Position numbers and translations under genes: made by a program
In this document: one piece after another, positions 1 through 5,188 of the stretch
How positions within the stretch are numbered: position 1 is the stretch's first letter
Layout of the letters: each line of letters begins with the position of its first letter
The notes under the pieces: generated by a model
What the model was told of the DNA's origin: nothing
Database searches by the model: none
What the model saw: the letters and a program-made list of their open reading frames with translations, nothing else
From: Spirochaetales bacterium
GTDB taxonomy: Bacteria; Spirochaetota; Spirochaetia; DTKZ01
DNA length: 8,024 nt
Direction: 5' to 3'
Assembly (NCBI GenBank): GCA_031266855.1
Contig: JAISAF010000182.1
Coordinates: 1 to 8,024 of the forward strand

Positions 1-45
1 AGCGGAAAGCCCGGTTTTTTGCGGCGTAGCCGCAAAAAAGGCGCC
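1..45 (+). repeat. Core repeat element E1 (3' part, cut by window start)
   Basis: Positions 1-14 read AGCGGAAAGCCCGG and are identical to 5058-5071 in copy E3. A perfect hairpin follows: T6 plus GCGGC (15-25), a 3-nt loop GTA (26-28), and GCCGC plus A6 (29-39). It ends in GGCGCC (40-45). The 5' part of the element, with its AGGGATTG box and hairpin array, would lie left of the window. The element points toward uvrC and stops about 20 bp from the uvrC stop codon, so on the uvrC transcript it is read antisense. The order T-tract, GC stem, A-tract is the reverse of a rho-independent terminator. Its function is unknown. Confidence 0.75.
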
Positions 46-64
46 CGGATTTAATACGTGTAAG

Positions 65-1933
65 CTAACCGGGCTGGTCTTCCTTATCTTTCCTCTTTTG
101 AAGCCGTTCCTTAAGCGCCTGGGCCACAGCCATGCTTAGCCCCGCAGCTTTCGCGATGTCGCTGCCGGAAGCCGCCGCGATTCCATCGGCGGAACCGAAA
201 TGTTCCAGAAGCCTGCGGCCCCGTTTTTCGCCGATGCCGGGTACGGAAGTAAGCCGTTCAAGAGACAGGGTTTTGCGCCGCAGACGCTGGTTAAAACCCG
301 TCGCGAAACGGTGGGCTTCGTCCCGCACAGCCTGGAGGATTCGCAGGGCGGGGGAGCCTTCGGGCAGGATGACAGGATTCTTCTTTCCAGGGAGAAAGAT
401 TTCCTCATTCTTTTTGGCGAGGCCAATAACAGGAATATCTTTCAAATCAAGGGCGTCAAGGATTCCCCGCGCCGCGCTTACCTGCCCCTTGCCGCCGTCG
501 ATCAGGACAAGATCGGGCTTGTCCTTTTTTTCGTTTTTCACACGGGTATAGCGGCGCGCCACCACTTCGCGGACAGACTCAAAATCGTCAATAGCCCCGT
601 TTAGGGTTTTTATATGAAAACTCCTGTATGATTTTTTGTCCGGCGTTCCCCGGTAAAACGATACCATCGAAGCCACGGGATACCTGCCCGAAAGCTGGGC
701 AATATCAAAACCTTCGATGCGAAGAGGCACTCCCGGCAGTTTCAAAAGGCTTTTCAAGTCTTCCAGCGCGGGAATATTGCCCCGCTCGTGTATGCGCCGC
801 CGCAGATCGTGAACAGCGTTTTCCCGCACCATATTTAATACCGAAGTATCCCGCCTGTCCGAAGCGGCAAGGCAGCGCACTTCCTTTTTTAATTCCCGCG
901 AAAAATATTCGGGAATGCTCCATTCCGAAGGGACTTCGCGCAGGTACAGCGCTGCGGGAAGCCGCGAAGCATCCTGATAGTATTGTACAAAAAACTGCTC
1001 CACAGCGCTTTCGCTGGATCCGTAAAGAACCGTGCGGAAAACATCCCGCCCCAGAAGTTTTCCCCCGCGCATCTGGAACACAACAAAAGTGCACAGGCCG
1101 TCCTGCGCCGCCCAGTCAGCGTAGTCGCGGCTTTCCACATCAAAGTCCACCACCTTCTGACCCCGGTCGAGATTCCCGATCACCCGAATCAAATCCCGCA
1201 GGCGCGCCGCGTTCTCAAAATCAAGGCGCCGCGCGCTTTCATGCATATCCCCGGTAAGCCGGACAATAAGCCCCTCGGTTTCGCCGGAAAGAAGCCCGCG
1301 GATTTCCCGAAGCCCCGCGGCGTACTGTTCCCTGCTTATCTTCCCGGCGCAGGGCGCGGCGCAGCGCCCGATATGGTAGTACAGGCAGGGATGTTCCCGC
1401 TTCTTCAAAGGCCCCCGGCAGATACGCAGCGGAAATAGTTTTTCGATAAGGCCAAGATACATATCAAGGCTTGTTACATCAGGGTAAGGGCCGAAGTACT
1501 GCGACCCGTCGTAAATCATACGCCGCGTACGGAAAATACGCGGATAGTCCTCCGCGGTAATGCGAATAACAGGATAGGACTTCCCATCCTTCAAATTGAT
1601 ATTGTAACGCGGCGTATACTTCTTGATCAGCGTATTTTCCAGAAGCAGCGCCTCGTATTCATTCCCCGTTACGATATATTCAATGGAACCAATTTTCCGC
1701 ACAAGAGTCCGTGTTTTGACATCGCGGTTAGCCGCAAAATATGAACGCACACGGTTTTTCAAACTCTTCGCCTTGCCCACATAGATTACCGCGCCCTGTA
1801 GGTCCTTCATCAAATAGACCCCCGGACTTTCAGGAAAACGGGCCGCCGCCCCGCGCAGTTCTTCTACAGAACCCCGGCTGACATCGCTGACATCCCCGGC
1901 AGAAAGTTCCATCCGGCCCCCGGCTTTATTCAT
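65..1933 (-). CDS. uvrC: UvrABC system protein C (excinuclease subunit)
   Basis: UvrC makes the two incisions beside DNA damage during nucleotide excision repair, after UvrA/UvrB load. The protein is 622 aa from the ATG at 1933, close to the usual ~610. Numbering from that ATG, the N-terminal GIY-YIG nuclease has GVY at ~38-40 and IYVGKAKSLKNRV at ~50-62, with a conserved LLLE near 99. Four cysteines (~172, 183, 191, 195; C-X10-C-X7-C-X3-C) match the iron-sulfur site known in UvrC. The UVR helix that contacts UvrB lies at ~226-253. The RNase H-like 5' nuclease keeps FDI (D410), LIDGGKG (D479) and DEAHRF (H541). Tandem helix-hairpin-helix motifs (VPGIGEKR ~564) end the protein. After FDI the sequence reads AQLSG, not the common SHTQG. 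An in-frame TTG at 1960 lies upstream of the purine-rich stretch and is less likely as a start; ATG at 1912 is possible. Confidence 0.97.
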   Translation of the reverse strand: MNKAGGRMELSAGDVSDVSRGSVEELRGAAARFPESPGVYLMKDLQGAVIYVGKAKSLKNRVRSYFAANRDVKTRTLVRKIGSIEYIVTGNEYEALLLENTLIKKYTPRYNINLKDGKSYPVIRITAEDYPRIFRTRRMIYDGSQYFGPYPDVTSLDMYLGLIEKLFPLRICRGPLKKREHPCLYYHIGRCAAPCAGKISREQYAAGLREIRGLLSGETEGLIVRLTGDMHESARRLDFENAARLRDLIRVIGNLDRGQKVVDFDVESRDYADWAAQDGLCTFVVFQMRGGKLLGRDVFRTVLYGSSESAVEQFFVQYYQDASRLPAALYLREVPSEWSIPEYFSRELKKEVRCLAASDRRDTSVLNMVRENAVHDLRRRIHERGNIPALEDLKSLLKLPGVPLRIEGFDIAQLSGRYPVASMVSFYRGTPDKKSYRSFHIKTLNGAIDDFESVREVVARRYTRVKNEKKDKPDLVLIDGGKGQVSAARGILDALDLKDIPVIGLAKKNEEIFLPGKKNPVILPEGSPALRILQAVRDEAHRFATGFNQRLRRKTLSLERLTSVPGIGEKRGRRLLEHFGSADGIAAASGSDIAKAAGLSMAVAQALKERLQKRKDKEDQPG

Positions 1934-1955
1934 ATATTTAAATATAACTCCCCTT
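1934..1955 (-). promoter_or_regulatory. uvrC start region: distant Shine-Dalgarno or close -10 box
   Basis: On the minus strand AAGGGGAG (1955-1948) precedes the ATG at 1933 by 14 nt, which is long for a Shine-Dalgarno. Between them lies TATATT (1946-1941), a good -10 box ending 7 nt before the ATG. Either the distant purine stretch serves as ribosome site or the message starts at or near the ATG. No -35 box is evident 16-18 nt upstream. Confidence 0.35.
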
Positions 1956-1960
1956 CGCAA

Positions 1961-2096
1961 TTTCCGCCCGCGTTTTTCGCGGCGCTACCAGACAAAACCC
2001 GGTAATCAGCGCGGTATGATTACAAAGCATATTTTACAGACACGGACTCCTATTGGGAAGATGGGCAGGATTCCCCCCGGCATAGCGGTATCAGTA
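1961..2096. other. uvrC upstream spacer without a recognised feature
   Basis: This 136-bp stretch separates the uvrC start from repeat E2. It holds a small hairpin, CCGCG-TTTTT-CGCGG (1968-1982), and AT-rich patches around 2015-2040 that could contain the uvrC promoter. No convincing -35/-10 pair or operator was found. No reading frame here looks coding, and the palindromic repeats seen further right are absent. Confidence 0.4.
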
Positions 2097-2217
2097 TTTT
2101 TTTAGGGCGCCTCCCCGCCGTCCCGGCGGGGCCGGGCTTTGCGGGACTCCGCTATCGCTACGGCCCCAGCGCGAAGCGCTGTGGCTGCTTCGCATCCCTC
2201 CAATCCCTGGCGCGCGC
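2097..2217 (-). repeat. Core repeat element E2
   Basis: Read on the minus strand: GCGC-rich start (2217-2211), AGGGATTGGAG (about 2208-2198), a GGATGCGAAGCAGCC hairpin, a variable hairpin AGCGC-TTC-GCGCT (2180-2168), GGGGCCG, AGCGATAGCGG, an inserted hairpin GCGG-AGTC-CCGC, AAAGCCCGG (ending at 2132), and a terminal hairpin CCCCGCCG-GGA-CGGCGGGG (2131-2113). The end is AGGCGCCCT followed by A7 (2103-2097). Two 28-nt blocks are identical to copy E4 (2132-2159 with 7799-7826, and 2181-2208 with 7844-7871 apart from boundary bases). The terminal hairpin differs completely from E4 yet is fully paired. The flanking T7 seen in E3 and E4 is missing, and the A7 sits beyond GGCGCC. Confidence 0.8.
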
Positions 2218-2600
2218 ATAGCGGCTAACACGGGCCGCGGGCCAGCCCGGTCGCCTGGAACCGGGTACGCGATTTTGCTTCGCAAAAAAACGTGGTGCGT
2301 ATAACACCGCCTTTCCGCCGTGCTGCGCACGGCGGAAAGGCCCGCGATTTTGATTCGCAAAATCGCGGGGCACTTGCTGGCCGCACAATTATGTATACTT
2401 TGCACACATAATTGTGCGGGCCTGTTTTTACGGACTGGTTAGCCGCTACACTTCGCGCCCGGTGACAAAGCCCGCAATTTTGCGGAGCAAAATTGCGGGC
2501 GACGGGTTGCATGCGCATAATTGCCGCTGGCAATTAGCTGCCCCCGGAATTGCCTTTGGCAATTCCGGGGGCAGGCTCTCAAGCTGCCGATCGCTGGTAA
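2218..2600 (-). repeat. Hairpin array A, upstream half of the E2 composite
   Basis: A non-coding run of inverted repeats. Positions are: 2246-2265 (6-bp arms, 8-nt loop), 2273-2287 (TTTTGC/GCAAAA), 2310-2340 (14-bp arms, loop TGC), 2341-2369 (12-bp arms, abutting the previous one), 2381-2419 (14-bp arms, 11-nt loop), 2470-2500 (14-bp arms, loop GGA), 2518-2536 (8-bp arms, loop GCT) and 2538-2574 (17-bp arms, loop TTT). AATTGCC/GGCAATT or AAAATTGC/GCAATTTT cores recur. The minus-strand text TTAGCCGCT lies just before E2, matching CAGCCGCT before E3. The array occupies the divergent spacer between uvrC and purQ. No plausible protein is encoded; short open frames here only read through palindromes. 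Confidence 0.8.
2381..2419. repeat. Large inverted repeat flanking a TATACT box
   Basis: CCGCACAATTATGT (2381-2394) is exactly repeated in inverse at 2406-2419. Its 11-nt loop is far longer than in the other array hairpins, and TATACT (2394-2399), a good -10 hexamer, starts at the last base of the left arm. It could be an operator-like site around a promoter or simply another array member. No -35 box with normal spacing is visible on the plus strand. Confidence 0.5.
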
Positions 2601-2623
2601 TTTTTTTCAAAAAACTCTATACT
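2595..2623 (+). promoter_or_regulatory. Probable purQ promoter with -10 close to the start codon
   Basis: TATACT (2618-2623) is a near-consensus -10 box. A weak -35 candidate, TGGTAA (2595-2600), lies 17 nt upstream. The GTG start is at 2631, only 7 nt past the -10, so transcription would begin at or next to the start codon. No Shine-Dalgarno is present. This fits a leaderless or near-leaderless message. The -35 is poor, so confidence rests on the -10 and the missing ribosome site. Confidence 0.5.
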
Positions 2624-2630
2624 GCCGTTT

Positions 2631-3380
2631 GTGCGAACAATCATTTTGACAGGTTATGGCATCAATGCCGACAGGGAACTCGCGGAGGCTTTCCGGCTTG
2701 CCGGGACAAATCCTGAACGCATTCATCTGTCCGGCATTCTGGAAAATCCGGCTCTTCTGGCCTCCTGTGATATTCTGGCTTTTCCCGGAGGTTTTTCCTT
2801 CGGCGATCATCTTGGGTCCGGCAGGGTTTTAGCCTATCTGGTAAAGCGCCGCCTGAAAAATGAACTGGAGGCTTTTGTCCGTGACGGGAAACTTATCCTC
2901 GGCATTTGTAACGGCTTCCAGATTCTTGTCAAAATGGGAATCCTGCCGAACTTCGGCGGGGATTTTACCCAGGAAGTTTCCCTTATCCATAACGATTCCG
3001 GCCTGTTTACGGATCAGTGGGTTTCCCTTCGCTATAACGAGGCGAATCCTTCGCCCTGGATTAGGGGGCTTAGTCCCACACACTATCCCATCCGCCACGG
3101 CGAAGGCCGTTTTATTACCGCCTCGCCGGAAGTCCTGGAAAAAATCAAAAACAAAAATCTTATCGCCATTTATTACAATGGGCTGAATCCCAATGGCTCG
3201 GAAATGGACATTGCGGGTATAACCGATGAAACCGGACGAATCCTTGGCATGATGCCCCACCCCGAAGCCAGCCTGTTCCCGGAAAACCACCCCCTCTGGA
3301 CGCGGGGCGGCGGGTCAGAACCTTCCGGCCGGAAACTTTTTGAAAACGCGGCGGCGTATATCGCCCGAACAGGCGGCTGA
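2631..3380 (+). CDS. purQ: Phosphoribosylformylglycinamidine synthase, glutaminase subunit PurQ
   Basis: PurQ is the class I glutamine amidotransferase subunit of FGAM synthase, the fourth step of purine synthesis. It supplies ammonia to PurL, normally with PurS. At 249 aa it is in the family range (~220-260). Visible marks are LTGYGIN at the start, FPGGFSFGDHLGSGR (~51-65) forming the oxyanion region, the nucleophile C93 in GICNGFQIL, and the catalytic pair H210/E212 in GMMPHPEA. GEGRF (~157-161) and YYNGLNPNGSEMDIAGI are typical of PurQ. The GTG start fits because family members begin right before the first beta strand (RTIILTGYG), and no in-frame ATG lies nearby. Partner genes purL and purS are not in the window, so the gene stands alone. 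The closest alternative, the amidotransferase domain of a long single-chain PurL, is unlikely because there is a stop codon and its own promoter. Confidence 0.96.
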   Translation: MRTIILTGYGINADRELAEAFRLAGTNPERIHLSGILENPALLASCDILAFPGGFSFGDHLGSGRVLAYLVKRRLKNELEAFVRDGKLILGICNGFQILVKMGILPNFGGDFTQEVSLIHNDSGLFTDQWVSLRYNEANPSPWIRGLSPTHYPIRHGEGRFITASPEVLEKIKNKNLIAIYYNGLNPNGSEMDIAGITDETGRILGMMPHPEASLFPENHPLWTRGGGSEPSGRKLFENAAAYIARTGG

Positions 3381-3393
3381 AAATCACACAGGG

Positions 3394-3414
3394 CGCGGAG
3401 GCTGGAGCTTCGCG
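3394..3414. terminator. Weak hairpin between purQ and tRNA-Cys
   Basis: CGCGGAG and CTTCGCG pair around a short loop (about 9 bp with one bulge and one G-U pair), between the convergent ends of purQ and tRNA-Cys. There is no U-tract on either side, so it is not a standard intrinsic terminator. It may aid termination from both directions. Confidence 0.25.
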
Positions 3415-3437
3415 GAAAGAATTATGAACCGAACTAA

Positions 3438-3509
3438 AGGCGCCGAGCGGATTCGAACCGCTGCATAAAGGTTTTGCAGACCTCTCCCTTACCACTTGGG
3501 TACGGCGCC
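3438..3509 (-). tRNA. tRNA-Cys (anticodon GCA)
   Basis: The minus strand folds into a complete cloverleaf. The acceptor stem is GGCGCCG/CGGCGCC with seven perfect pairs. The D arm has CCC/GGG around AAGTGGTAA. The anticodon stem is GAGGT/ACCTT with loop CTGCAAA, placing anticodon GCA at 3477-3475. The T arm is AGCGG-TTCGAAT-CCGCT. The discriminator base is U (3438), the known identity base of tRNA-Cys. The 3' CCA is not encoded (the sequence continues TTA), so a CCA-adding enzyme must complete it. The gene stands alone, opposite in direction to both neighbours. Confidence 0.97.
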
Positions 3510-3524
3510 ATATATATTACAACA

Positions 3525-3530
3525 ACTATA
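3525..3530 (-). promoter_or_regulatory. Possible -10 box of tRNA-Cys
   Basis: TATAGT on the minus strand (3530-3525) ends 15 nt before the tRNA 5' end. TAGACA (3558-3553) resembles a -35 box but lies 22 nt away, which is too far. A run of ten T on the minus strand (3549-3540) sits between the two. The -10 is plausible; the -35 is not established. Confidence 0.35.
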
Positions 3531-3593
3531 AGGTATCAGAAAAAAAAAAGTTTGTCTATACGGAAAGCTCTAAAAATTTCTATGTTTATGAGT

Positions 3594-3608
3594 TCTCCTT
3601 TTAGGAGA
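3594..3608 (+). promoter_or_regulatory. Small hairpin in the argF upstream region
   Basis: TCTCCT-TTT-AGGAGA forms a 6-bp perfect stem. Its left arm plus loop (CTCCTTT, 3595-3601) is exactly complementary to AAAGGAG of the argF ribosome site (3728-3734). If the argF transcript began upstream of this point, it could switch between two pairings and control translation. The promoter I favour (-10 at 3704) lies downstream, which would leave the hairpin outside the message. The spacer 3510-3703 otherwise holds only an imperfect TTTTGC/GCAAAA pairing at 3625-3645, possibly a decayed repeat. Confidence 0.3.
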
Positions 3609-3703
3609 GACGGTCGTATAGGTTTTTTGCGGCTGTGTTGCAAAAGATGTGCCAAAAAGTAAACGGCGATGCCCTGCCTGTCTTCCCACAGTTCTTTTAT
3701 TTT

Positions 3704-3735
3704 TATACAGTAGAGGCCGTATCATACAAAGGAGG
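3704..3735 (+). promoter_or_regulatory. argF -10 box and strong Shine-Dalgarno
   Basis: TATACA (3704-3709) is a good -10 candidate. AAAGGAGG (3728-3735) is a strong ribosome site 5 nt before the ATG at 3741 and fixes the start. The region 17 nt upstream of the -10 (TCTTCC, 3681-3686) is a poor -35. I saw no convincing ArgR operator palindrome. This is the only gene here with a conventional leader. Confidence 0.55.
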
Positions 3736-3740
3736 CGCTT

Positions 3741-4682
3741 ATGCATAATCCCTGGAAGGGGAAATCCCTTTTGTCGCTGGCGGATTTTTCGCCGGAGGAG
3801 ATCCGGTATCTTCTTGATTTGTCTCATACGGTTAAAAAGGAGAGCAGGGCGGCGGGCCGGATGCCCCGGCGTTTTGAGGGCAAAACCATCGCGCTGATAT
3901 TTGAAAAGCGTTCCACCCGTACCCGCTGCGCCTTTGAGACCGCTTTTGGAGAGGAAGGCGGACATCCGGTTTTCCTGTCAACGCAGGATATTCAGCTTGG
4001 CGCGAAGGAAAGCGTTGAGGATACGGCGCGCGTTCTGGGCCGTATGTTTGACGCGATACAGTTCCGGGGTTTCAAACAGGAAACCGCGGAAGCCCTGGCG
4101 AAATATTCCGGCGTTCCTGTGTACAATGGTTTAACGGATACCGATCATCCTACCCAGGTGCTGGCGGATCTTATGACCATAGAAGAGGAATTCGGGAAGC
4201 TGTGCGGGACAAAACTGGTTTTTGTGGGGGACGGGCGCAACAATGTGGCGCGGGCGCTGATGACGGGCTGTTCCAAAATGGGGGTCAGCTATTCCATCAT
4301 TTCCCCGAAAAGCCTTTTTCCCGATGAGGGGCTTCTGGAGCGCTGCCGGGGTTTCGCGGAAAGTTCCGGCGCGAAGATCACCGTAACGGATGAGATAGGC
4401 GCGGAACTTTCCGGCGCGGAAGCGGTTTATACCGATGTGTGGGTGTCTATGGGCGAGGAGGCCGGCGCCGCGGAGCGGATGAAGCTGCTGGCCTCCTATC
4501 AGGTCAACGCCGCGTTGATGGCGAAAACCGGCAGGGCGGATACGGTTTTCCTTCACTGCCTTCCGGCGGTGAAGGGGAACGAGGTAACGCCTGATGTGAT
4601 TGACGGCCCGGCTTCCCGCGCCTGGGAGGAGGCGGAAAACCGCAAGCATACTATCAAGGCGCTGATGATTGCCACGCTGTGA
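3741..4682 (+). CDS. argF: Ornithine carbamoyltransferase
   Basis: The enzyme joins carbamoyl phosphate and ornithine to give citrulline, the sixth step of arginine synthesis, in the cytoplasm. The 313-aa length is normal. The carbamoyl-phosphate site is FEKRSTRTR (~54-62), with FRG (~108-110) and HPTQ (136-139). The ornithine half shows GDGRNNVA (~163-170), the DVWVSMGEE loop (232-240, the SMG signature that separates ornithine from aspartate transcarbamoylases) and HCLP (272-275). After HCLP it reads AVKGNEVT where many ArgF/ArcB proteins have AFHD, and the protein ends AENRKHTIKALMIATL. The start is set by AAAGGAGG 5 nt upstream. No other arginine or arcA/arcC gene is adjacent, so anabolic ArgF is favoured over catabolic ArcB only by default. 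A putrescine or other amine carbamoyltransferase is less likely given the SMG loop. The stop codon touches hairpin array B. Confidence 0.93.
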   Translation: MHNPWKGKSLLSLADFSPEEIRYLLDLSHTVKKESRAAGRMPRRFEGKTIALIFEKRSTRTRCAFETAFGEEGGHPVFLSTQDIQLGAKESVEDTARVLGRMFDAIQFRGFKQETAEALAKYSGVPVYNGLTDTDHPTQVLADLMTIEEEFGKLCGTKLVFVGDGRNNVARALMTGCSKMGVSYSIISPKSLFPDEGLLERCRGFAESSGAKITVTDEIGAELSGAEAVYTDVWVSMGEEAGAAERMKLLASYQVNAALMAKTGRADTVFLHCLPAVKGNEVTPDVIDGPASRAWEEAENRKHTIKALMIATL

Positions 4683-4978
4683 GTGGCGGCTCAGGATCAG
4701 GCCCGGAATTGCCGTGAGGCAATTCCGGGGGCGCATAATTGCCACAGGCAATTATGCGCCTGGAACCAGGCGGCCGCGATTTTGCGACGCAAAATCGCGG
4801 GGTTTACCGCCGTGTGCAGCGCGAAGCGCTGCGCACGTATCACCGGCTCACCGCCGGGGTCTTGTGGCAAGGCCGCAAGCGTGGACGCTTGCTTCTAACC
4901 CCGGCGTAGTCTGGAGACTACGCCGAGCGGGAGCTGGTCGCAAAATTGCTTACGCAATTTTGCGGGCCTGGTTTTATG
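4681..4978 (+). repeat. Hairpin array B, upstream half of the E3 composite
   Basis: The array opens with GAGTGGCGGCTCAGGATCAG (from 4681, inside the argF stop codon), which matches GAGCGGCAGATCAGAATACG at 7887 and a third copy at 7990. Inverted repeats follow nearly without gaps: 4702-4729 (12-bp arms, loop GTGA), 4731-4759 (13 bp, ACA), 4757-4772 (7 bp), 4774-4800 (12 bp, GAC), 4811-4837 (12 bp with one T-G, GAA), 4843-4857 (5 bp), 4875-4892 (8 bp), 4902-4925 (11 bp) and 4939-4964 (11 bp, TTAC). The text from 4962, GCGGGCCTGGTTTTATGG, has a near copy at 2416 in array A. There is no coding potential. Confidence 0.8.
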
Positions 4979-4998
4979 GCTACAGTCAGCCGCTGGGC

Positions 4999-5106
4999 GG
5001 CGCAAGGGATTGTAGCGGAAAGCCCACAGGCCCGCCGCAGGCGGACCGAGGACTTGGAGCGGAAAGCCCGGTTTTTTTGCCCGCGTGAGCGGGCAAAAAA
5101 ATGCGC
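4999..5106 (+). repeat. Core repeat element E3
   Basis: Order on the plus strand: GGCGCAAGGGATTGTAGCGG (4999-5018), AAAGCCC, variable hairpin CCGCC-GCA-GGCGG (5032-5044), ACCGAGGACTTGG, box AGCGGAAAGCCCGG (5058-5071), and a terminal hairpin of T7 (5072-5078), GCCCGC, loop GTGA, GCGGGC and A7 (5095-5101). It ends in TGCGC. Compared with E2 and E4, two internal hairpins are replaced by the short form CGGAAAGCC at the same places, and the terminal stem differs throughout but pairs perfectly. It lies about 65 bp upstream of the helicase promoter and points toward it. Its function is unknown. Confidence 0.8.
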
Positions 5107-5170
5107 TATTATAAATCTGAAAAAAATACCTGCCGCTGCCTTTGGGAGAATAGCCTGTGTGTTTGTAATG

Positions 5171-5184
5171 TGCTATACTTGGGG
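5171..5184 (+). promoter_or_regulatory. Extended -10 promoter of the helicase gene
   Basis: TGCTATACT (5171-5179) matches the extended -10 pattern TGnTATAAT at all but one position of the hexamer, which can make a -35 box dispensable; none is clear upstream. The ATG at 5189 begins 9 nt after the -10, so the leader would be only a few nucleotides or absent. GGGG (5181-5184) 4 nt before the ATG is at most a weak ribosome site. Confidence 0.55.
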
Positions 5185-5188
5185 CATA

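Noticed and set aside
628..1257. Plus-strand open frame of 209 codons inside uvrC
   Set aside because: It is opposite to a well-supported uvrC; the translated text is low-complexity and Pro/Arg/Ala-rich as expected for a shadow frame.
2091..2533. Overlapping minus-strand frames of about 75-105 codons
   Set aside because: They read through tandem palindromes and E2, giving Arg/Ala/Pro-rich text without family resemblance or ribosome sites.
2218..2600. CRISPR array
   Set aside because: There is no constant direct repeat with equal spacers; the units are palindromes of varying sequence and spacing, and no cas gene is present.
3540..3740. ArgR operator upstream of argF
   Set aside because: AT-rich stretches exist, but none forms the paired imperfect palindromes expected of ARG boxes.
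4681..5106. Insertion sequence or MITE
   Set aside because: There is no transposase, no pair of terminal inverted repeats bounding the unit, and no target duplication that I can see. A REP-like element mobilised by an enzyme encoded elsewhere cannot be excluded.
4946..5188. 81-residue N-terminal extension of the helicase
   Set aside because: It would translate hairpin 4939-4964 and all of repeat E3. The ATG at 5189 directly precedes the conserved start and follows a good promoter.
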